Shown piece after piece: positions 57,335-64,000 of a stretch of DNA of 64,000 nt. The notes beneath the pieces were generated by a model. That model saw nothing but the letters and a program-made list of their open reading frames with translations. It did not search any database and was not told the DNA's origin. This DNA is from Apoda limacodes (taxonomy: Eukaryota; Arthropoda; Insecta; Lepidoptera; Limacodidae): NCBI GenBank assembly GCA_946406115.1, contig OX291545.1, positions 26,593,153-26,657,152 on the forward strand. The letters are read 5' to 3'. Positions within the stretch are counted from its first letter, which is position 1. Each line of letters starts with the position of its first letter. The translations under genes were made by a program, and so were the position numbers.

Positions 57335-57535
57335 GACGTGAAGGATAGGATGCAGAAGTCAGGAGATTCCTTAGGCTGCAACCCTGACCACTGGTAGTTT
57401 GGGCCTTGCCCCGCTGCCGGCGGCACTCTAGTTTTTAAGTTTTTTATAATATAGGTTTGTTTTTTTTTTACAATATTGTAAAAAACTTTAAATTTAAGAA
57501 TAGAAATGAATAAAGAGAATAATAATAATAAAAAA
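57335..57535. mobile_element. Possible LINE 3' UTR tail
   Basis: GTCAGGAGATTCCTTAGGCTGCAACCCTGACCACTGG, TTTGGGCCTTGCCCCGCTGCCGGCGGCACTCTAG, then an AT-rich run and AATAATAATAATAAAAAAAC. The CCGCTGCCGGCGGCAC palindrome and (AATAAT) tail are like the 3' ends of some R1/I-type LINEs in moths. No protein-coding part is left. Confidence 0.4.
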
Positions 57536-58027
57536 ACACTTTATTGTGCGCAAACTATTTTCAAAGATAAGTACAAATGGCGATCTTATCAATCGCAAAA
57601 CAGGTTTGGGTGGTGGAATTAAAATATTTCAAGCTAGTGTTTGCATTTATATAAAATAATAGGTAAATGATAGTAAATTAATATTATATTCACAAAATTT
57701 ATATTTTGCTGTTATCAGCAATATCCTAAGTATCCTTTCCATTGACTATATTAAAAAATAATGCATTGTTTTGTAAAGTGGGCAAAATCTCTATAATGAC
57801 GAGATTAATCGATATCTCGCCAGATTGTTTGAATTTGCCAATCTCAATCACAGACTTATCACGAGAGATCTCGTATTGTCATTCTGGAGTTTTTAGGTTT
57901 CAGTCCCTGGAAAAGAAAAACAGGAACTTCATTTTACCCAGGTACTTGCGAGTGAGTTTGTTTTATCGTTCCTTCACGTCGCAACCGAGCATCAGAATTT
58001 GGAACAGAGATCTTTTTTATATATAGG

Positions 58028-58520
58028 TAGCACTAAGGTGGCAAATATATATATTTATTTATAATCTGAATCTCGGCAACGGCTCCAACGATTTTCATAA
58101 AGGTGACGGTAAACCTGATGGTAAGCCGTCACCGAAGCTCATGGACGCTTGCAACTCCAGGGGTATCACTCGCGCTTTGCCGACCATTCAAAAACCTAAT
58201 AACTTCTTTCTTGAAGAGCCCCTTGGTGTAGTACTTAGACAAAAAACAGTTCGGTTCTAAAGTATGAGCTTGAATTATCTGCCTATGGCGAGCTGTGCGA
58301 TGGTAGAAAGGAGCCGTAAGCATAATTTCGAACAATTCCTCCGAACACAACCCATTGTACAAGCGGTAGAACACACACAGGGAGTCAAAGTCTCGCCTAA
58401 GACTTAAGGGCTCAATACCGCAAGTGAGTTTGGAATCGTTGACAATTCTCACAGCCCTTCGTTGAACTGAGTCAAAAGGGCCAAGCGGCCAATACTTAAC
58501 TTTATCAACAACTGCGTTAT
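58028..58520 (-). pseudogene. L2-family LINE, C-terminal and 3' end
   Basis: An open minus-strand frame reads WPLGPFDSVQRRAVRIVNDS, KLTCGIEPLSLRRDFDSLCV, FYRLYNGLCSEELFEIMLTA, PFYHRTARHRQIIQAHTLEP, GLFKKEVIRFLNGRQSASDT and PGVASVHELR. The LPRTTKLWNELP block between EP and GLF is deleted and replaced by NCFLSKYYTK. The 3' end is ACCGTCACCTTTAT / GGTGACGGCTTACCATCAGG. Upstream of the motif (58520-58662) the frame continues by chance. Best preserved L2 copy. Confidence 0.85.
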
Positions 58521-59019
58521 AACTTTTAAAAATGTGTTCACTACCTACTGATAAAATGATGAAATGAAAGGTTATGATAAAGATTATGTAAAGCCGGCGA
58601 AGGGCGGCGAAGCACAGTGCAATTCTGTCACTAATTTGGCAAAAAACGTCAACGGATACCACTCTGGAAATATGTTTTTTTGTCCACCAATAGCTTACAA
58701 TAGTTTTCTTACTAATTCCGGACAGTTAAATAGCAATGTTAAATTTTAATGGATTTATTTGTATCCTAAGTTAGGGCTTTTAAACTGTTAATTGAATAAC
58801 CAAAGTCCGGCCGCCTCAAAATGTTAGTTATACTTTTCTAATAGACTATAAAAATCACGGCCGAAATTAGGCTGCTCTAACAGAAATACAGTATGTTAAA
58901 GTAAATTTTAAAAACGGTAGATATCGTATTTGTGGCGCCACGAAGTGTATTCTCTTAAGTAATTTCTACGTTACGTAACGTTCATATGTATCAAATCTAA
59001 AGCAGTTATTTTGTTAAAA

Positions 59020-59960
59020 AAACGGTCAAGTGCGAATCGGACTCGCGCGCAGTGGGTTCAGTACCACCATTTACGTAATCAACGAACACAAACAAAAACA
59101 AAAACTGTGTCGCTGTGGCGGTCATCCATTCAATGACATACCAAGCCCATGCCATTTTCAATTAACACATGTGTAACTGTTTCTCTTAAGAATCTAGACT
59201 ATTTTCTCTAGATGGCGCTGACACGATAATTTAAGATGGTTATGGTTCGAGCCCGTCCCACACTTAGCCGGCTTTTATTATTTGTTATACTTTAGAGCTC
59301 TCACTATTTTTACCGCAAGTTTGAAGTTTGTATGTATTAACGTTTTTACGATAGAGCAAAAACAACGAAAACGTGTCTATTGTATGTATTTTTATTTTAT
59401 GAACTTTTTATTATTTGTTAGGTAATCCGCCATTAAAATATACATTCTGTAAAATTTCAGGCTTCTACCTACTTCAGTCTAAAAGATACAGCCCTTGAAT
59501 GGTCGGTCAGAAACTCACTAGCTTACTCACTAAAACATTTTTATTCAAATAGACTTTTAAACAGCGCTTTTGAAAAGTCAGTTTAATTATTAATTGTAAA
59601 AAAATACCAAAAAATGATGGGTTCAGAATAATTTACTACCGAGAAGAACCGGCAAGAAACAGAGCAGTTAATCACTTATATTTTTTACCCTTACACTAGG
59701 TAATAACATAACAAACAATGTTTAAATTCAAAAAAATATTAAAATGCACCAATACCAATAGAAATCAATTAAATTCTAATTTTTCAAAGCAGTTTTATTA
59801 TTTATGTATTCATCAATGATGTAATAGCTTTTTTTAAATAACTATCTTTTACATATATTTTAATTTATTTGGAGTTAAATTAACCACATATTCTGGACAG
59901 ACAGCGTAGGCTTAGTAATAGGGCTCCGTTAGCACCATTTGGGTGCGGAAGCCTAAAAGT
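59020..59960 (-). repeat. Repeat family C, long minus-strand copy
   Basis: Starts GTCAAGTGCGAATCGGACTCGCGCGCAGTGGG, has CACTTAGCCGGCTTTTATTATTTG at 59260, TTTACGATAGAGC at 59347 and TAAAATTTCAGGCTTCTACC, then ends with GGACAGACAGCGTAGGCTTAGTAATAGGGCTCCGTTAGCACC and GGGTGCGGAAGCCTAAAA. The stretch 59510-59870 has no family-specific sequence and may be an insertion or a subfamily spacer. Confidence 0.5.
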
Positions 59961-60194
59961 GTTTTTTTTAATTAAAGTTAATTTTATTGTATTATTACCG
60001 ACGCGTGTATGTAAATAAAAAATAAAAAACACCTTTTAATTTTCCTGGGGTAAGAGGATGAAAATGGGCCGTTTCAGGAGCAATTTCCCGAACATTGCAA
60101 AAAGCAATATAGAATGTAAATTAAAAGGTATTTTAATATCTCTAACTATTGCGTTACGACAATTTTATGAAACCGGCTCTATTTTTTTATAATA

Positions 60195-60600
60195 AGACTA
60201 GCTTATTCCCGCAACTTCGTGTGCGTAAACTTTTTAAAAAAAAACAGCTTTTGATTGTTTACTGTTTTACATACAATAACATCGGAATTCTCATACAAAT
60301 TTTCATCCCCTATTTTGCCGTCTAGAGAATAATTTTTCAAAAACGGTGAATCGAGTGAATCTTAATTTTTAACGTTTAAGCCAAGTTTTAGCCATTTCCA
60401 TGCAAACTGCCAACCCATATTTTCCCCTTTTAGCCTCTTAGGGGATTAATTTCCAAAAATCCCTTTTTAGTGCACACCTACGTCGTTTAAGGAACGTTTG
60501 TGAAAAATGTCATGCTTCTAGGCACAGCGATTTCAGCTGTTCATTCATTGATTAGTTAGTCAGCCAATCAATTTCTTCTTTTATATAAATATAGCTGATC
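60195..60600 (-). mobile_element. Helitron-like repeat H1, short minus-strand copy
   Basis: The plus strand begins AGACTAGCTTATTCCCGCAACTTCGTGTGCG (reverse of ...GCGGGAATAAGCTAGT, the 3' end). It continues TTTCATCCCCTATTTTGCCG, TCTAGAGAATAATTTTTCAAAAACGG, TTAGCCATTTCCATGCAAAC and CCCCTTTTAGCCTCTTAGGGG, and ends GATTAGTTAGTCAGCCAATC...TTCTTTTATATAAATATAG, the reverse of the TATATAAAAGA...TGACTGACTGA start. Both ends are recognisable over about 400 bp, so this is a short internal-deletion form of the 10.1 and 20.6 kb elements. Confidence 0.6.
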
Positions 60601-60990
60601 CAGCGAACGTTGTTTCTTTTTTTAAAGCAACCTAATAGGGTTGTACTAATTCAGAAACCTTCCTCGGCGTGTGCATAACAACGTACCAAAATTTCATTAC
60701 AATTGGTTTACCCTTATAACGCGAGTCCGACTCGCACTGACCCTTTTTTTCTTTCTCAGAAACATTCCCCGGCGTGTGTATAACAACTTACCTAAATTTC
60801 ATTATAATCGGTTTACCCTTATTGCCTGAATCCGACTCGCACTTCACCCTTTCAGTAAAACCTTATCTTATCGGATGCCTACGTCATACAAAGAACACAC
60901 CCTCCAAGTTTCAGGTCTCTACGATCAGCGGTTTAGGCTTTGCGTTGATCCATCAGTCATTCAGGACAAAGCCTTTTATATGTATAGATC
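60595..60990 (+). repeat. CCAGCGAACGTTG repeat with internal duplication
   Basis: GCTGATCCAGCGAACGTTGTTTC is followed by two tandem-like blocks: CAGAAACCTTCCTCGGCGTGTGCATAACAACGTACC with TTACAATTGGTTTACCC, and CAGAAACATTCCCCGGCGTGTGTATAACAACTTACC with TTATAATCGGTTTACCC. Each ends in TCCGACTCGCAC. The right part (TTTCAGGTCTCTACGATCAGCGG...TTTAGGCTTTGCGTTGATCC) also occurs at 43605-43680. The duplication period is about 115 bp. Confidence 0.6.
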
Positions 60991-61714
60991 ACTAGTTTAT
61001 TAGTATATGTTGCAAAGATTAAAGGAGTCTGTATCTAATAAGTTGCAAGACAATATTTCTAGGGTTCTGCAGCCGAATAGAAAAACCGTATCTTTAAGAT
61101 TTTTTATGCCCGTCATAAGTCGAAGCCTTATGATTTTGTCATCTTTCCCCGATTGTGATGAAATTTTGACCACTGGTTAAAAAAAGTTTATTACACTGTA
61201 TTTTATATGAACCTCCATTTATTATTTTTAAATATAGTTTCATAATAGAAATCAGAATAAAACAATTAAGAGTAACTCTTTATACATAGTCCTAAAGGAA
61301 AATTTTATTTTTGCGCGCCTCGTCATATAAATTGACAAAAAACTTTGATTTCACAGGTAACACCGCCTATTGTACATTACATCTTATAATTAGTGTTCCT
61401 TAGATTCAGTTATTTTTTGGGTGTACAATAAAGAATATTTATTATTATTATGTTACGAGTTGATTGCTTACAAATTCGATAAATGTTTGTCCCCTATCCC
61501 TATACTTTTCCAACCATGTTTTAGAAATCTTAATTTACAATTTTAACGAAATCTGTTTTTCAAATATCCTCAATCATTCCCATACTAAAACACCCCACCA
61601 TCATACGTGTATGCCACGCAATTAGAAAAAAAAAAACACTTTTGTATATACTTACTTACATATATAATTTCCATAGATAACAGATTTCTTAAATATTATA
61701 TGTTTTGTTTTTTA

Positions 61715-61858
61715 GGCAATTATGTGACAAACATTTTGAATTATGCAGCTTGATCGATACAGAATTTTATTTACCTATGGGTTCTTCAGTTTTAGGAACC
61801 TTGGAGCTTCTTGGGAACACGAGTACGCCAGACTCTAAAATTCGAGAGGAAAATGTAG
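61715..61858 (+). other. Possible orphan exon
   Basis: A TTTTGTTTTTTAG acceptor (ends about 61714) is followed by an open frame of about 48 codons reading QLCDKHFELCSLIDTEFYLP, MGSSVLGTLELLGNTSTPDS and KIREENV, then a G|GTATGC-type donor at about 61858. Composition is more protein-like than the surrounding frames and the sequence is not a repeat I know, but no family is recognised. Confidence 0.2.
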
Positions 61859-62599
61859 GTATGCAAGTACTAAAAGTCTCGAAACGAAACGCCTGCTAAT
61901 CTGCTGATAATGAATAACACAAGAATAACTTCAAAAGAAAAAAATATATACATACTTTAACAGCGTGGTTGACACTTATATCTATTTTCATAATTTGTCG
62001 TGTAAACATTTTTGTGTGTAAATAAATAAAACTCTAATTAGTAACAGAATTCATTATACTGACTTAATAGAATTGTACGTATGTATGTACACACAGTAAT
62101 CAACAAAGCTGGGCGGCCCGCACGGTATGCCAGCACCACTATAAATCACTTCGTGGCATCCAGTGCGTTGAATGACATCGAAATAACTTCGACTAATTGA
62201 CTAGAAGAACTTTTTATATCAATGATATTTTAATTTATTTATGATGTGTAGATATATAGGTTTATTTCTAGGTAGGTTTGTTAAAATAAAAATTGTTTTA
62301 TTATATATGGCTTCTAGGTAAAATTTAGTTGTGTTTGATTTTAGTTCGTAAAGCCCGTGGTATATATTTTCTTTTCATATGTACATTGTATATAAAGCGT
62401 GGTAAGGAGAAAATTAGCAACGAGAGATCAGGCCGAAGGTTTTAATGACTTGGGGTTTGTCATTTTTGTACCGCCCAGGTTACACACAATGCTTTTTATT
62501 ACATCTGCGAGTATATAAATAAAAATCTAAGGTGAATAAATAAATAAACTCACCAAAACACAATTGAAATGGCGGGAATAGAAGTATTTACCATATTGT

Positions 62600-62780
62600 T
62601 TCATGCCTCATTCTCTTAACATTGTTTTAATTATGTATGATTTGTGTGTATTTATAAAAAAATATGTATGTAATTGTATTCGTTATCCACAACACATATA
62701 TATATATATATATATATCTTTCCTAGTTTGGGACCAGATAGAATTGCGTGATATGTCCATAATATTTATCATGATATAGA
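62600..62780 (+). mobile_element. SINE family S1, 3' portion with (TA)n expansion
   Basis: ATGATTTGTGTGTATTTATAAAAAAATATG, TTGTATTCGTTATCC, a (TA) run at about 62696-62717, then CTAGTTTGGGACCAGATAGAATTGCGTGATATGTCC. The last part is the family tail seen at 8365-8400. The tRNA-like head is missing. Confidence 0.6.
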
Positions 62781-63129
62781 TATTACTAGCTTTTTCCCGC
62801 GGTTCCACCCGTACACGCCATTTTCGTAGCCATGTAAATCAGCTAATACGACATTTTTACATCTGTGTGCGTAATTTCGGTGTTAGAAAATTTATCTTTA
62901 TTCGGTATTAGCGGCCCGTCCCGGCTTCGCACAGGTTGACTTTTATTTTTCAATCATTTTGGGATAAACTTTAGATTAATTATTTACGAACGGATGACAG
63001 GTGATAAAAGTAATGAATTCGATATCATCTGTGACAAACTGTTATTTTTGTCACTTTTGCCACCGAAAAATGAAACTTTAGACCCATGTCTGGAGGTGGG
63101 GTTTTTGTGTTAATCTGTCAAACTGTCTA

Positions 63130-63460
63130 TACATATTCATTGTTTATGGTAGTGTGTGTGTGTTTTATCGTAGTGTGTGTACGTCAACCGTTCGTTTTGC
63201 AAGTTTTGTAAACAAAATATTTGTAAGTAACGTTTCAAAGCTACACGAACGGTAGGTGTCGGTGGCAAAACTGGTGTTATCAAAAGTGTGAAAAGTATCA
63301 TTCGTGGGAACTCGTAATCCCAGAACGAACGCACCCGTAATGCACCCGTGTAGCCTGCTGTGACTAGATAGGTCGGACTCTGGCGCCACGCGGCAGAAGC
63401 GTGACGTGACGTGCAATAAGACAGCCTTATTATTTTACACACACAATTGCGCGTGGTCAT
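63130..63460. other. GC-richer block at the right edge, unidentified
   Basis: Contains GGTCGGACTCTGGCGCCACGCGGCAGAAGCGTGACGTGACGTGC and several ACGTGA/GTCACG half-sites. Minus-strand frames of 107 and 83 codons overlap it in different phases, which argues for composition rather than coding. Could be a promoter or a worn repeat. The remaining bases to 64000 show nothing recognisable. Confidence 0.2.
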
Positions 63461-64000
63461 TACTGGTCATATGCCGTCTTGCTAATGTAGTAGGTAGTAG
63501 TAGAAATAGGTAATTAAATTTAAAATTGTATACAAAGAGTTCAAGGTGTGAAGTTACCTTTCGTTGTGAAGACAAGAGATTTTTATTTAACTACTAATGT
63601 GTTTTAAGATACGGTGATGAATTCATTTAGTTTCGTAGTCCATTAAATACATACTACTTTTTCCATTGTGAATTACATTTAACTGTTATGTTTGTGTTAA
63701 AGTAAAATTTAAAAAATTGCATAAGTGATTACGTTCTATGAATACAATGTGTCACAGGGGTCATCAATACAGAAATACTTTATCAACCTGAAATAATGTA
63801 CGTAGGTATGTGACGTAAGGTAAAAAGAATATATTTTCGTTTTAATGTTCACCTTACTGAACTTGGGAATTTAAGGTACAGACTTCTGACTTGGCAACAC
63901 AGACAGAAAAATATTTGTTGCTACTCTGGCGAATAATAATTTTGAAAAATTCGTTCGTAAGTCAAATATAACAAGCAGATAAGTGTACTAACTTGTGAAA

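Noticed and set aside
63165..63460. Two overlapping minus-strand frames as a new gene
   Set aside because: They overlap in different phases with no start context, domain or splice logic; composition effect.

Overview
This window looks like a piece of nuclear genome from a moth or butterfly. It is AT-rich, gene-poor and full of decayed LINE, SINE, Helitron-like and DNA-transposon relics of types common in Lepidoptera. The placement rests on repeat types and on one gene, not on a database match.

The only host gene I can support is a Wnt ligand on the minus strand, best read as Wnt10. Three coding pieces join in frame with consensus splice sites. Exon 1 (41764-41825, or to 41864 with an upstream in-frame ATG) encodes a signal peptide. 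Exon 2 (19246-19493) encodes the first conserved cysteines and the ECQHQF...RWNCS block. Exon 3 (1-119) encodes FREAAF, the Ala-rich helix and the CGCD motif, and runs off the left edge of the window. The introns are about 22.3 kb and 19.1 kb, so the window holds roughly the first 143 to 156 residues of the protein spread over 42 kb. The region right of 41.9 kb is 5' flank. No Wnt6 exon is seen there, although insects commonly keep a Wnt9-Wnt1-Wnt6-Wnt10 cluster.

The rest is mostly a repeat graveyard. Main families: (a) a CR1/Jockey-group LINE, called L1 here, with fragments covering the endonuclease (9.2-9.9 kb, plus the linker at 25.0 kb), the RT (25.8 and 51.2 kb) and the 3' end (3.8 and 52.9 kb); (b) a second LINE, called L2, of which only C-terminal/3' pieces occur, five times; (c) RTE-like LINE pieces, including a long one at 45.3-46.9 kb; (d) a LINE fragment with an RNase H domain at 11.4-11.9 kb; (e) a tRNA-derived SINE family with five copies, plus a different SINE at 20.7 kb; (f) Helitron-like repeats at 10.1, 20.6 and 60.2 kb, two of them split by later insertions; (g) a PIF/Harbinger-type MITE with perfect TAA target duplications at 2.2-2.8 kb, a mariner pseudogene at 31.3-32.4 kb and a hAT relic at 48.4-49.0 kb.

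Some GC/CpG-richer islands stand out from the AT-rich background (about 13.1, 16.4, 17.4, 42.3, 44.45, 54.2 and 63.3 kb). They are not explained by recognised repeats. The 42.3 kb island lies just upstream of exon 1 and is the best promoter candidate; the intronic ones could be enhancers or unannotated exons. I found no tRNA or rRNA gene, CRISPR array or bacterial-type gene.
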